This document shows, piece by piece, positions 49,788 to 58,827 of a DNA stretch of 64,000 nucleotides. The stretch's first letter is position 1; every line of letters begins with the position of its first letter. Source of the DNA: Arthrobacter sp. MMS18-M83 (lineage in GTDB: Bacteria > Actinomycetota > Actinomycetes > Actinomycetales > Micrococcaceae); contig NZ_CP113343.1 in assembly GCF_026683955.1 (NCBI RefSeq), forward strand, positions 4,464,001-4,528,000, written 5' to 3'. The position numbers and the translations under genes were made by a program. Below the pieces are notes generated by a model. The model did not search any database and was not told the origin of the DNA. It saw only the letters and a program-made list of their open reading frames with translations.

Positions 49788-52580
49788 GTGAGCGAAACAA
49801 CCAAACCGGACTCAGTTCCAACCGAAACGTCAGCGCCTGTGGCTACTGTCACCGCAACGGCACCAGACCCTTCAGCAACCCCTGCCGTCACGGTGGCGGG
49901 TGGACGGCCCCGGCTTCTGGTGCTGGATGGGCACTCCATGGCATTCCGGGCGTTCTATGCTTTGCCGGCAGAGAACTTCGCCACCTCCTCTGGCCAGCAC
50001 ACCAACGCCGTGCATGGCTTCACCTCGATGCTGATCAACCTCATCAAGGACCAGAAGCCCACCCACGTGGCCGTTGCCTTCGATGTTTCGGACGACACCA
50101 CGTTCCGCAAGGCGGAGTACAGCGAATACAAGGGTGGCCGCAACGAAACCCCGCCGGAATTCCGCGGGCAAATCGATCTCATTGACCAGGTCATGGAGGC
50201 CTGGGGCATCAGGACAATCAAGATGCCCGGCTACGAGGCGGACGACATTCTCGCCACACTCGCTGCCCAGGGCGACGCCGCCGGCTTCGAAGTCCTCCTC
50301 GTTTCGGGGGACCGCGACGCGTTCCAGCTCATCACGGACAATGTGTTCGTCCTGTACCCGAAACAGGGCGTTTCCAACATTCCTCGCATGGATGCAGCGG
50401 CGATCGAAGAAAAGTACTTCGTTCCGCCTTCCCGCTACTCCGATCTCGCCGCACTGGTGGGGGAGTCTGCCGACAACCTCGCGGGCGTACCCGGTGTGGG
50501 CCCCAAGACCGCTGCCAAATGGATCAACCTTTATGGCGGCCTGGACGGGATCCTCGAGAATCTGGATTCGATCGGCGGGAAGGTGGGCGGAGCCCTCCGG
50601 GAAAACATCGACGCCGTCAAGCGCAACCGCCGCCTCAACCAACTCCTGAGCGATCTCCAGCTCCCTGTGACGCTCGCCGACCTTGAGGAGCCGCGTCCCA
50701 ACCGCCAGGAGGTCGAGACGCTGTTCGACACCCTTGAATTCAGGACCCTCCGCGCCCGGCTGTTCGCGCTCTATGGAGACGACACCGCAGGAGCGGCGCC
50801 GGAGACCATCGACGCCCCTGCCTACAAAGTCCTGGGCGACGCTGCCGCCCTGGAGGAGTTCTTCGCGGCCGGCGCGGGGAGTCGTGCCGCCGTCGCCGTG
50901 CAGCTGATCCCCGGACGGATTGGTGACGACGCCGAGGCCCTCGCCATCGTGCGCGCCAACGGCGCCGCCTACATCGACCTTCCGTCGCTGGATGCCGCGG
51001 CTGAGACAGTCCTGGCCAAGTGGCTTCGAGACCCCGAAGAAGCCAAGGTCATGCACGAGTTCAAGGACGCGCTGAAGGCCCTGCACAACCGCGGATTGGG
51101 CCTTGAAGGCGTTGTGGATGACACTGCCATCTCGGGGTACCTGATCCAGCCGGACCGCCGCAGCTACGAACTCTCCGAGCTCGCACAGCACCACCTGAAA
51201 ATCACGCTCGCTACGGCCGCGGCACAAACAGGCCAGCTGGAACTCGAACTCGGTGACGGACCGGATGGGGCCGCGGCCACCGCGCTCGTCCAGCAGGCCG
51301 CCGTCGTGCACACGCTGAGCAAGCACTTCGAAGGCGAGTTGGCCGAGCGCAAGGCTGAAGCGCTCCTCACCACGCTTGAGCTGCCGGTCGCACGGGTGCT
51401 TGCCCAGATGGAACTCTCAGGCATTTCCATCTCGATGGACCGTCTGAACGAACAGCTCGCCGACCTCGCCAAAGTGATCGACAATGCCCAGGAGCAGGCG
51501 TTTGCCGCTATCGGCCACGAGGTCAACCTCGGCTCGCCGAAGCAGCTTCAGACCGTCCTCTTCGAAGAACTTGGCTTGCCAAAGACCAAGAAGATCAAGT
51601 CTGGCTACACCACCGACGCCGCCTCATTGAAGGCGCTCCTGGAGAAGACCGGCCACGAGTTCCTTGTGCAACTCATGGCCCACCGGGAATCCTCCAAACT
51701 GGCCCAGATGCTGGAGACACTCAAGAAATCGGTGGCGGAAGACGGCCGCATCCACACGACCTACGCGCAAAACGTCGCGGCCACTGGACGCATCTCCTCG
51801 AACAACCCCAATCTGCAGAACATCCCGGTGCGCAGTGAGGAAGGCAGGCGCGTCCGCGGAATCTTCGTCGTCAGCGAAGGCTACGAATGCCTGTTGTCGG
51901 CCGACTATTCGCAAATCGAAATGCGTATCATGGCGCACCTGTCCGGCGACGAGGGGCTCATCCAGGCCTACAAGGAAGGCGAGGACCTGCACCGCTATGT
52001 GGGCTCGCACATCTTCAACGTGGCACCGGAAGACGTCACCAGTGCCATGCGTTCCAAGGTCAAGGCCATGTCCTACGGCTTGGCCTACGGGCTGACCTCG
52101 TTCGGCCTTTCCAAGCAACTTGAAATCTCCGTGGACGAAGCCAGGACCCTCATGAAGGACTACTTCGACCGCTTCGGCGCCGTGCGCGACTACCTTCGTG
52201 GCGTAGTGGAGCAGGCCAGGATCGATGGCTATACCTCCACGATCGAAGGCCGCCGCCGCTATCTTCCGGACCTGACCAGTACGGATCGCCAGCACCGCGA
52301 GATCGCCGAACGGATTGCGCTGAACTCACCGATCCAGGGTTCGGCGGCGGACCTCATGAAGCGGGCCATGCTCGGAGTTTCAGCCGAATTGACCAGCCAG
52401 GGGCTAAAGTCCCGGATGCTCCTGCAGGTCCATGACGAACTCGTCCTCGAAGTGGCCCACGGCGAACGCGAAGCGGTCGAGAAGCTCGTGACGGAACAAA
52501 TGGGTTCGGCAGCACAGCTCACGGTCCCGCTGGACGTTCAGGTCGGCGTCGGCTCCAGCTGGTACGACGCCGGGCACTAG
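49788..52580 (+). CDS. polA: DNA polymerase I
   Basis: This 930-residue polymerase for repair and Okazaki fragment processing has an N-terminal 5'-3' exonuclease (LVLDGHSMAFRAFYALP, then GYEADDILATLA and GDRDAFQLI), a middle domain whose 3'-5' exonuclease residues look degenerate (VMHEFKDALKALHNRGL), and the polymerase core: motif A SADYSQIEMRIMAHL (about 703), O-helix KVKAMSYGLAYGLTSFGL (Tyr about 763), and motif C QVHDELVLE (about 880). Tyr instead of Phe in the O-helix is associated with weak discrimination against dideoxynucleotides. I chose GTG 49788 (MSETTKP) because of the promoter; ATG 49767 is possible. A hairpin at 52618-52646 may end the transcript. Confidence 0.96.
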   Translation: MSETTKPDSVPTETSAPVATVTATAPDPSATPAVTVAGGRPRLLVLDGHSMAFRAFYALPAENFATSSGQHTNAVHGFTSMLINLIKDQKPTHVAVAFDVSDDTTFRKAEYSEYKGGRNETPPEFRGQIDLIDQVMEAWGIRTIKMPGYEADDILATLAAQGDAAGFEVLLVSGDRDAFQLITDNVFVLYPKQGVSNIPRMDAAAIEEKYFVPPSRYSDLAALVGESADNLAGVPGVGPKTAAKWINLYGGLDGILENLDSIGGKVGGALRENIDAVKRNRRLNQLLSDLQLPVTLADLEEPRPNRQEVETLFDTLEFRTLRARLFALYGDDTAGAAPETIDAPAYKVLGDAAALEEFFAAGAGSRAAVAVQLIPGRIGDDAEALAIVRANGAAYIDLPSLDAAAETVLAKWLRDPEEAKVMHEFKDALKALHNRGLGLEGVVDDTAISGYLIQPDRRSYELSELAQHHLKITLATAAAQTGQLELELGDGPDGAAATALVQQAAVVHTLSKHFEGELAERKAEALLTTLELPVARVLAQMELSGISISMDRLNEQLADLAKVIDNAQEQAFAAIGHEVNLGSPKQLQTVLFEELGLPKTKKIKSGYTTDAASLKALLEKTGHEFLVQLMAHRESSKLAQMLETLKKSVAEDGRIHTTYAQNVAATGRISSNNPNLQNIPVRSEEGRRVRGIFVVSEGYECLLSADYSQIEMRIMAHLSGDEGLIQAYKEGEDLHRYVGSHIFNVAPEDVTSAMRSKVKAMSYGLAYGLTSFGLSKQLEISVDEARTLMKDYFDRFGAVRDYLRGVVEQARIDGYTSTIEGRRRYLPDLTSTDRQHREIAERIALNSPIQGSAADLMKRAMLGVSAELTSQGLKSRMLLQVHDELVLEVAHGEREAVEKLVTEQMGSAAQLTVPLDVQVGVGSSWYDAGH

Positions 52581-52617
52581 CGGGGGGAGCAGTCCACGGT
52601 TTTTGAGGGCTTGCACG

Positions 52618-52646
52618 GGGCACGCCGCCGCTACGGTGGCGTGCCC
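52618..52646 (+). terminator. Hairpin after polA
   Basis: GGGCACGCCGCC and GGTGGCGTGCCC, about 29 bases in all, pair over 12 positions (one G-T) around GCTAC, starting roughly 38 bases after the polA stop. It has no T-run. It overlaps the upstream region of the next gene and likely serves as polA terminator. Confidence 0.5.
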
Positions 52647-52671
52647 GGTGCTGTCTGGATAGGCTCGGGAC

Positions 52672-53976
52672 GTGGCTGATCCCAAGGAAACAAACGAAAA
52701 ATACCACATCAAGCGTTTTCATTCCGCAGGGAAGGAGAACCCGGACTACGGACAGGCACGTGATTGGCTCCAGGCCGTCGGGTTTGGATTTCATGACGAG
52801 CGGCGAAGCGATGAGGTCATTGACAAGATCCTCGCGATGTACCAAGCGGACAATCGTGAACTGACGGGCGTCTACGTCAACGATGAACCCCCGTTGCATG
52901 CGCTCGACCAAGGCTTTCCGGTGGCAACGTTCGGAACGCTGGAAAACAAACTGAATATTGGCTTTGGGCAGGAACTTCGGACGCGCCAGATCACCGCTGT
53001 CAGCGTCCGCGGAACGCATCGGCGCCACGGCCTCTTGCGGGGGATGATGACCGCTGATCTCGCCGCGGCCAAGGACGATGGCTTCGTCCTGGCGGCCCTG
53101 ACGGCTTCCGAGGCATCCATCTACGGCCGTTTCGGGTTTGGTGTCGCAACCTTTGAGCGGAGCATCAAAGTGGACACCGGTCCGAAATTCCGCATCCGCC
53201 ACGAACCCGTTGGCCGGGTGGAAATCGCGGATCCCCGGGTCCTTCTTGAACTCGCTCCCGAGGTTTTCGAGCGCGCTCACCGGGGGACGCCGGGGTCCAT
53301 CGTGCGGCAGGACTCCTATCGCCATCACGTCTCCGGAGCCATGAAACGCGACGGCACAGAGGACAAAGCCATCAAGTGTGCCCTCCACTATGGACCGGAC
53401 GGCACCATTGACGGCTACGTCTCCTACAAGTTCGCGGGCTGGGACACCAAGCCTTACACCATGGAAATCGTGGACCTCGTTGCCGCAACGGACTCCGGAT
53501 ACTTGGAACTGTGGCAATTCCTGGGCAGCATTGACCTCGTCGAGCAGGTCTCCTGGCCTGAAGCTCCTATTGAGGACCCCCTGGCATGGGCGCTGGTGGA
53601 CGGGCGCTGCGTCACGTCGTCCGACTACCGGGACATGTTGTGGTTGCGCGTCCTGGATGTTCCTGCTGCCTTGTCGGCTCGCCGCTATGGCAGCGATGGC
53701 CGTTTGGTGCTGGAGATCCGGGACGCGCTCGGTTTTGCGGACGGCAGGTGGGAATTGGCGTCCGACGGCGGTGTCGTCACCGTCAGGGACGCCAGCGGCG
53801 GTCCCCCGGACTTGAGCATGGACGTCACGGATCTGGGGTCTGTCTATTTGGGTGCCGTCAGTCCGGTAACCTTGGCTTCGGCAGGCCGGATCCGCGAGCA
53901 CACGCCGGGCGTAACATTGGCTGCCCAGCAGATGTTCGCCGTCGAACGCCCCGCCCACTGCCTGACGCATTTCTAG
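52672..53976 (+). CDS. Eis-family GNAT acetyltransferase
   Basis: The 434-residue protein matches the Eis family: two GNAT domains and a C-terminal domain, with acetyl-CoA loop QITAVSVRGTHRRHGLLRG and TASEASIYGRFGFGVAT. It ends HCLTHF, so the terminal carboxylate of Phe is available as the catalytic base, as in mycobacterial Eis, with the usual Tyr of EASIYGRFGFG. Eis proteins acetylate several amines of aminoglycosides and other substrates; natural role here unknown. GTG 52672 lies six bases after TAGGCT (52660-52665), a leaderless arrangement. Confidence 0.88.
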   Translation: MADPKETNEKYHIKRFHSAGKENPDYGQARDWLQAVGFGFHDERRSDEVIDKILAMYQADNRELTGVYVNDEPPLHALDQGFPVATFGTLENKLNIGFGQELRTRQITAVSVRGTHRRHGLLRGMMTADLAAAKDDGFVLAALTASEASIYGRFGFGVATFERSIKVDTGPKFRIRHEPVGRVEIADPRVLLELAPEVFERAHRGTPGSIVRQDSYRHHVSGAMKRDGTEDKAIKCALHYGPDGTIDGYVSYKFAGWDTKPYTMEIVDLVAATDSGYLELWQFLGSIDLVEQVSWPEAPIEDPLAWALVDGRCVTSSDYRDMLWLRVLDVPAALSARRYGSDGRLVLEIRDALGFADGRWELASDGGVVTVRDASGGPPDLSMDVTDLGSVYLGAVSPVTLASAGRIREHTPGVTLAAQQMFAVERPAHCLTHF

Positions 53977-54018
53977 GCAAAATCTCACCCGCAGGATCTA
54001 CGACAAAAGAAGGATTCC

Positions 54019-54951
54019 ATGGGGGAATTCCAGCCCGGTGGCGACTCCACCGGCCAATCAGGGCTGCCCGGCAGGCGGTCATTGTTACTGGCTGCCGCCG
54101 GACTAGCTGCGGCCGGCCTGGGTGCGTGCGCCCAACAGCCCGACGCCACCCCTGCCCCCCGTCCGGCTCCGGATTCCACGCCGGGCGTCGAGGCGGCCGG
54201 CCCCCACCCGGTCGCGCCAGAAACGCGGCCGGCCCCGCCGTCGAAGTCGCAGATCGTTGCAGAATTCTCAGGACGCAAGCCCGTTGAATGGGGGCTCGGC
54301 GTCACTGGCGTGGTCACGAAGACCGCGTCAACTCACGCGGTTTTGACCTTTGACGCCTGCGGCGGACCCCGGGGAACAGACTGCGATCAACGCTTGCTGA
54401 AGACGCTGCGCAGGCTCAACATTCCCGCCACGCTGTTCGTCAACGGTCGCTGGATCAAGGCCAACCCCGGACTGGCCGCGGAACTTGCGGCCGATCCTTT
54501 ATTCGAACTGGGCAACCATGGGTTCCGGCACCAACCGCTTTCCGTTGGCGGGCGTTCCGCCTACGGCATCGCGGGCACGTCCAACGTGGGCGAAGTGTAC
54601 GACGAAATCATGGGCAACCAGGACGTCATGGGGCAACTTTTGGGAAAAGCGCCACGCTTTTTCCGGCCGGGGACGGCCTACTACGACGAAGTTGCCGCGT
54701 CGATCACCCGCGCCCTCGGACTGGTTCCTGTGAACTTCACGGTGAACGGCGACGGCGGTGCGACCTTCCCTGCCCCCACTGTGGCGGCGGAGGTAGGCAA
54801 GATCGGCGGGGGGCAGGGCGCAGGACAGGTTGTGATTTCGCATTTCAACCAACCTGCCGGCGGCACCGCGGAGGGCTATGAACGTGTTTTGCCCCGTTTG
54901 CTGGACCGCGGCGTGACGTTCGCGCGGCTTGGTGACACGCTGCCGCTTTGA
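54019..54951 (+). CDS. Exported polysaccharide deacetylase
   Basis: The 310-residue protein has an N-terminal twin-arginine/lipoprotein-type signal (GRRSLLLAAAGLAAAGLGAC, then an Ala/Pro-rich linker to about 75) and a NodB domain. LTFDACGGPRG (first metal Asp in TFDA), ATLFVNGRW, LGNHGFRHQPLS (metal His pair) and FFRPGTAYYDE are the conserved motifs. It likely removes N- or O-acetyl groups from a cell-wall polysaccharide. Start ATG 54019 follows AGAAGGA. It is followed by the rpsA leader. Confidence 0.87.
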   Translation: MGEFQPGGDSTGQSGLPGRRSLLLAAAGLAAAGLGACAQQPDATPAPRPAPDSTPGVEAAGPHPVAPETRPAPPSKSQIVAEFSGRKPVEWGLGVTGVVTKTASTHAVLTFDACGGPRGTDCDQRLLKTLRRLNIPATLFVNGRWIKANPGLAAELAADPLFELGNHGFRHQPLSVGGRSAYGIAGTSNVGEVYDEIMGNQDVMGQLLGKAPRFFRPGTAYYDEVAASITRALGLVPVNFTVNGDGGATFPAPTVAAEVGKIGGGQGAGQVVISHFNQPAGGTAEGYERVLPRLLDRGVTFARLGDTLPL

Positions 54952-55118
54952 CCCTCCTTGCGGCGAACGACTAGACTAAACGGGCGCGTACTACGTGCGC
55001 GAAAATTTATAATCCACAATTCAGGATGACCCGGCGTTTTGCCGTGTCCTGCAGACCGGGAACGGAAAGCGGGCGGTTTGCCTGACCGATACTCTATCCA
55101 CAACGGAGCCCCTACTAC

Positions 55119-56594
55119 ATGACCATCACCTCCACCGAGAAGCCCGGTACCCCCGTAGTCGCGATCAACGACATTGGTACCGCTGAGGACTTCCTCGCAG
55201 CTGTCGACGCCACCATCAAGTACTTCAACGACGGAGACCTCGTCGAAGGCATCGTCGTCAAGGTCGACCGCGACGAAGTTCTGCTCGACATCGGTTACAA
55301 GACCGAAGGTGTCATCCCTTCCCGCGAGCTTTCCATCAAGCACGACGTTGACCCCGGGGACGTCGTCTCCGTTGGCGATCAGGTCGAAGCCCTGGTGCTC
55401 ACCAAGGAAGACAAAGAAGGCCGACTGATCCTCTCCAAGAAGCGTGCTCAGTACGAGCGCGCCTGGGGCGACATCGAGAAGGTCAAGGAAGAAGACGGTG
55501 TTGTCACCGGTACCGTCATCGAGGTTGTCAAGGGTGGTCTTATCCTCGACATCGGTCTGCGCGGCTTCCTGCCCGCATCCCTCGTCGAGATGCGCCGCGT
55601 CCGCGACCTCGCTCCGTACATCGGTCAGCAGATCGAAGCCAAGATCATCGAGCTGGACAAGAACCGCAACAACGTCGTTCTTTCCCGCCGTGCGTGGCTC
55701 GAGCAGACCCAGTCCGAGGTCCGCTCCACGTTCCTCAACAAGCTGGAAAAGGGCCAGGTCCGTCCCGGCGTCGTTTCCTCCATCGTCAACTTCGGTGCAT
55801 TCGTGGACCTGGGCGGCGTAGACGGTCTGGTTCACGTTTCCGAGCTGTCCTGGAAGCACATCGACCACCCGTCCGAGGTTGTCGAGGTTGGCCAGGAAGT
55901 CACCGTCGAGGTTCTCGAAGTGGATCTGGACCGCGAGCGCGTGTCCCTGTCCCTCAAGGCCACGCAGGAAGACCCATGGCAGACCTTCGCCCGCACCCAC
56001 GCCCTCGGCCAGGTTGTTCCGGGTAAGGTCACCAAGCTGGTTCCGTTCGGCGCGTTCGTACGCGTTGAGGACGGCATCGAAGGCCTCGTTCACATCTCCG
56101 AGCTGGCTGTCCGCCACGTTGAGCTTGCTGAGCAGGTCGTCTCCGTTGGCGACGAGCTCTTCGTCAAGGTCATCGACATCGACCTCGAGCGCCGCCGCAT
56201 CTCCCTCTCCCTCAAGCAGGCTAACGAGGGCGTTGACGCCGACAGCACCGAGTTCGACCCGGCTCTGTACGGCATGGCCGCCGAGTACGACGAAGAAGGC
56301 AACTACAAGTACCCTGAGGGCTTCGACCCCGAGTCGAACGAATGGCTCGAGGGCTACGAGACGCAGCGCGCCGCTTGGGAGCAGCAGTACGCTGACGCCC
56401 AGGCACGTTGGGAAGCTCACAAGAAGCAGGTTTCCCAGCACGCTGCTGACGACGCCGCTGCTGCCGTTTCCGGCGAGAGCGACTCCGGTACCACCAGCTA
56501 CTCCTCCGAGCCGGCTGCCACCGAGTCCACCGCGGGCACCCTGGCATCCGACGAGGCCCTCGCCGCTCTGCGCGAGAAGCTGACCGGCAACTAA
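55119..56594 (+). CDS. rpsA: 30S ribosomal protein S1
   Basis: This protein of 491 residues has four S1 RNA-binding repeats (about 37-106, 122-188, 208-277 and 294-363), each with a strand such as GIVVKVDRDEVLLDIGYKTEG, VVSSIVNFGAFVDLGGVDGLVHVSELSW and GKVTKLVPFGAFVRVEDGIEGLVHISEL (shown in part). It ends with an acidic Ser/Ala-rich tail. It is highly expressed: base use is unusual in its strong preference for C in the wobble position and low CAI-style rare codons. A 165-base untranslated leader precedes the ATG, and a 20-bp hairpin terminates the transcript (56626-56670). Confidence 0.97.
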   Translation: MTITSTEKPGTPVVAINDIGTAEDFLAAVDATIKYFNDGDLVEGIVVKVDRDEVLLDIGYKTEGVIPSRELSIKHDVDPGDVVSVGDQVEALVLTKEDKEGRLILSKKRAQYERAWGDIEKVKEEDGVVTGTVIEVVKGGLILDIGLRGFLPASLVEMRRVRDLAPYIGQQIEAKIIELDKNRNNVVLSRRAWLEQTQSEVRSTFLNKLEKGQVRPGVVSSIVNFGAFVDLGGVDGLVHVSELSWKHIDHPSEVVEVGQEVTVEVLEVDLDRERVSLSLKATQEDPWQTFARTHALGQVVPGKVTKLVPFGAFVRVEDGIEGLVHISELAVRHVELAEQVVSVGDELFVKVIDIDLERRRISLSLKQANEGVDADSTEFDPALYGMAAEYDEEGNYKYPEGFDPESNEWLEGYETQRAAWEQQYADAQARWEAHKKQVSQHAADDAAAAVSGESDSGTTSYSSEPAATESTAGTLASDEALAALREKLTGN

Positions 56595-56625
56595 TTGCCA
56601 CTGGTCCGGACTTCCGGGCCGGAAT

Positions 56626-56670
56626 GAAAGCGGCTCCTGCGATTCAGTACGAATCGCGGGAGCCGCTTTC
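56626..56670 (+). terminator. rpsA intrinsic terminator
   Basis: A 20-bp stem begins GAAAGCGGCTCC and ends GGGAGCCGCTTTC, with one G-T pair and an AGTAC loop, followed by TTTAAT. It starts 32 bases after the rpsA stop. It is the cleanest Rho-independent terminator in the window. Confidence 0.9.
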
Positions 56671-56686
56671 TTTAATACCTTTTGCT

Positions 56687-56884
56687 CCCACGGGACATGC
56701 CCCGTTTTAGCTTCAAGGACTGGACATATGCCCATTATGTCCAGTGGTGGCGATCAGGGGAGGGCATGCCCAGTATTCCTTGACCCAAGGCCCCACGGGA
56801 CATGCCCCGCCTTCGCATCAAGGACTGGACATTTGCCTACTATGTCCAGTGGTGAAGATCAGGGGAGGGCATGTCCCCGTGGTT
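56687..56884. repeat. Tandem pair of about 90-bp palindromic repeats
   Basis: Two near-identical units (56687-56775 and 56791-56884) lie between rpsA and yigZ. Each has an outer inverted repeat (left ACGGGACATGCCC; right GGGCATGTCCC with small differences) and an inner one CTGGACAT ... ATGTCCAG around a short centre, then GATCAGGGG. The units differ at a handful of positions. This double-hairpin form resembles bacterial REP/BIME elements; the family is different from the palindromes at 15 kb and 20 kb. Confidence 0.75.
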
Positions 56885-56890
56885 GCGAGC

Positions 56891-57580
56891 TCAACCCGGG
56901 ACGTCGACCCATTCCGTTCCTTGCAATTGGAGTCCCGATGCGCCGCCGGTCAGGGCGGCAAGCCGTTCGCCGGCGTCGGCGATTGCCGTTGGATCGTCAG
57001 GCAGCGCCAACCGCAGGACGGCCTGCGTGGGCTCGTAGCTTGTTTCAGCCATGACGTAGCCTGCCGAGCGCAGATCGTTCTCCAACCTTCCAGCAGCGTG
57101 GTGGGCCACAGCCACGGCGCAAATCCGCAGGCGGCGTCGCTGAACCAGGGGAGCGGAGTCCAGCGCGGCCGAGACTGATTCGGAGTAAGCACGGACCAGC
57201 CCGCCGGCGCCCAGGAGGATCCCGCCGAAATAGCGTACGACGACGGCACTGACGTCGCTGAGGTCGGTCACCCCTAGCAGTGTTTCCCGTTTGATGAGTG
57301 CTTCGAGCATCGGTATGCCGGCTGTTCCGGAGGGCTCGCCGTCGTCGTTGGAACGCTGGATGACGCGATCCGGACCGAGGACAAAAGCGGAGCAATGGTG
57401 CCGGGCATCGTGGAATTCTTTCCGCAGTTCCGCCACCAAGGCGCGCGCGGCGTCTTCGTTGGAAGCGCGGCGCATTACCGTGATGAAGCGCGAGCGCTTG
57501 ATCTCGAGTTCGTGGCGGAAATCGTCACCAAGCGCCAACGTTGTGTACGCCGTCGCCCGGCTTTCGTCCTGATCTGCCAC
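56891..57580 (-). CDS. yigZ: YigZ/IMPACT-family protein
   Basis: The 229-residue protein has the UPF0029 N-terminal domain of YigZ/IMPACT (EIKRSRFITVMRRASNEDAA, then the signature SNDDGEPSGTAGIPMLEAL and VVVRYFGGILLGAGGLVRAYS) and a DUF1949 ferredoxin-like C-terminal domain. Function is not settled; IMPACT proteins in eukaryotes regulate GCN2. GTG 57580 lies six bases after TAGACT on the minus strand (57587-57592), with no ribosome binding site, so it is probably leaderless. Divergent from coaE with overlapping -10 elements. Confidence 0.9.
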   Translation of the reverse strand: MADQDESRATAYTTLALGDDFRHELEIKRSRFITVMRRASNEDAARALVAELRKEFHDARHHCSAFVLGPDRVIQRSNDDGEPSGTAGIPMLEALIKRETLLGVTDLSDVSAVVVRYFGGILLGAGGLVRAYSESVSAALDSAPLVQRRRLRICAVAVAHHAAGRLENDLRSAGYVMAETSYEPTQAVLRLALPDDPTAIADAGERLAALTGGASGLQLQGTEWVDVPG

Positions 57581-57586
57581 CGACCC

Positions 57587-57596
57587 AGTCTAGTGT
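57587..57596. promoter_or_regulatory. Overlapping divergent -10 elements of yigZ and coaE
   Basis: On the minus strand TAGACT (57587-57592) precedes yigZ GTG by six bases, and on the plus strand TAGTGT (57591-57596) precedes coaE GTG 57603 by six bases. The two hexamers share the central TA, so both leaderless transcripts should start within about 22 bases of each other and polymerase may bind in only one orientation at a time. Confidence 0.6.
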
Positions 57597-57602
57597 GGAG
57601 GG

Positions 57603-58823
57603 GTGCTGAAGATTGGACTTACCGGCGGGATCGCCTCCGGCAAATCACTAGTGTCCGCCCGGCTCAAGGAGTTGGGTGCCGTCTTGATCGACGCCGATGC
57701 GCTGGCCCGCGAGGTCGTTGAGCCGGGTACGCCCGGCCTCGCCCACGTCGTGGCTGAGTTTGGTGAAGACATCGTCGACGCCGAAGGCCGCTTGGACCGT
57801 CCGCGCCTCGGGGCGATTGTGTTCGCCCAGCCGGATCGCCGGGAAGCGCTCAACGCGATCATCCATCCCCTCGTCAGGGAACGGGCCGGTGCGATGCTCG
57901 CCACGGCAAGTCCCGGAGACGTCGTGATCCAGGACATTCCGCTGCTGGTCGAAACCGGGCAGGGGAGCAACTTCCACCTGGTGCTGGTGGTTGACGCGCC
58001 GGACGAGGAACGCATCCGGCGTATGACGGAGACCCGTGGCATGACGGTTGAGGACGCCGTGTCCCGGATGGCTGCCCAGGCCGGCAGGGATGAACGGTTG
58101 GCGGCAGCGGACATCGTGCTGGAAAACTCGGGAAGCGTCGAAGACGTCACGGCGCTCGTGGACACTTTGTGGCAAGAGCGCTTGGCACCGTTCGCCCGTA
58201 ATCTTGCAGCGGGCCGACCGGCGCCACGAGCAGGCGGGCCCGTACTGTCCGCACCTGACCCCAATTGGCCGCTGCAGGCCGAACGGCTGCTTGCGAGGAT
58301 CCGGAAAGCATCTCTGGAAGTGCTGGGGGCGGACCACATCGGTTCAACCGCCGTACCCGGGCTTCCCGCCAAAGACATCGTCGATCTGCAAGTCACCGTG
58401 GCCTCGCTGGAAGTGGCGGATCGAATTGCTCCGGCGTTGGGCGCGGCCGGTTTCCCCTTGCGGGAGGCTTCTGCGCGTGACACACCCAAGCCGCCGAACC
58501 TGGATCCCTCGGCCTGGCAAAAACGCTTCCATTGCAGCGCGGACCCTGGACGGGCCGCCAACGTCCATGTCCGGGTCCTTGGAAGCCCGGGCTGGCGCTA
58601 TGCGTTGTTGTTCCGGGATTGGCTCCGCGCCGACCCCGTCGCCGTGAAGATGTATGCGGACATGAAACAGGAGCTCGCCGAGGTGCACGCCGGAGACCGC
58701 CGGACCCTGGCGTATGCGGAAGCCAAGGAGCCATGGTTTACCGAGGTCGCCTGGCCGCTCATGGCTTCTTGGGCAGAGAGCAGCGGGTGGCAGCCGCCGT
58801 CGTACTCCGTGGCGCGAGGCTAG
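57603..58823 (+). CDS. coaE: Dephospho-CoA kinase fused to GrpB (UPF0157) domain
   Basis: This 406-residue protein combines CoaE, which makes coenzyme A from dephospho-CoA and ATP, with a GrpB nucleotidyltransferase-like domain. The kinase part (1-195) has P-loop TGGIASGKSLVS, VLIDADALAREVVEPGTPGL and DIPLLVETGQGSNF. The second part has DHIGSTAVPGLPAKDIVDLQV and WRYALLFRDWLRADP. Fusion of this kind is typical of actinobacteria, including mycobacteria, where the second domain is needed for solubility or regulation. GTG 57603 lies six bases after TAGTGT (57591-57596), again leaderless. Confidence 0.94.
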   Translation: MLKIGLTGGIASGKSLVSARLKELGAVLIDADALAREVVEPGTPGLAHVVAEFGEDIVDAEGRLDRPRLGAIVFAQPDRREALNAIIHPLVRERAGAMLATASPGDVVIQDIPLLVETGQGSNFHLVLVVDAPDEERIRRMTETRGMTVEDAVSRMAAQAGRDERLAAADIVLENSGSVEDVTALVDTLWQERLAPFARNLAAGRPAPRAGGPVLSAPDPNWPLQAERLLARIRKASLEVLGADHIGSTAVPGLPAKDIVDLQVTVASLEVADRIAPALGAAGFPLREASARDTPKPPNLDPSAWQKRFHCSADPGRAANVHVRVLGSPGWRYALLFRDWLRADPVAVKMYADMKQELAEVHAGDRRTLAYAEAKEPWFTEVAWPLMASWAESSGWQPPSYSVARG

Positions 58824-58827
58824 AAAA

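Noticed and set aside
49872..51326. A 484-codon minus-strand frame inside polA
   Set aside because: It is fully covered by conserved polA codons and has no plausible product.
54876..56735. A 619-codon open frame opposite rpsA
   Set aside because: It is the antisense of a highly expressed gene with strong third-position bias, which routinely leaves long open frames; the protein is a Leu/Val/Asp-rich low-complexity shadow without a family match or binding site.
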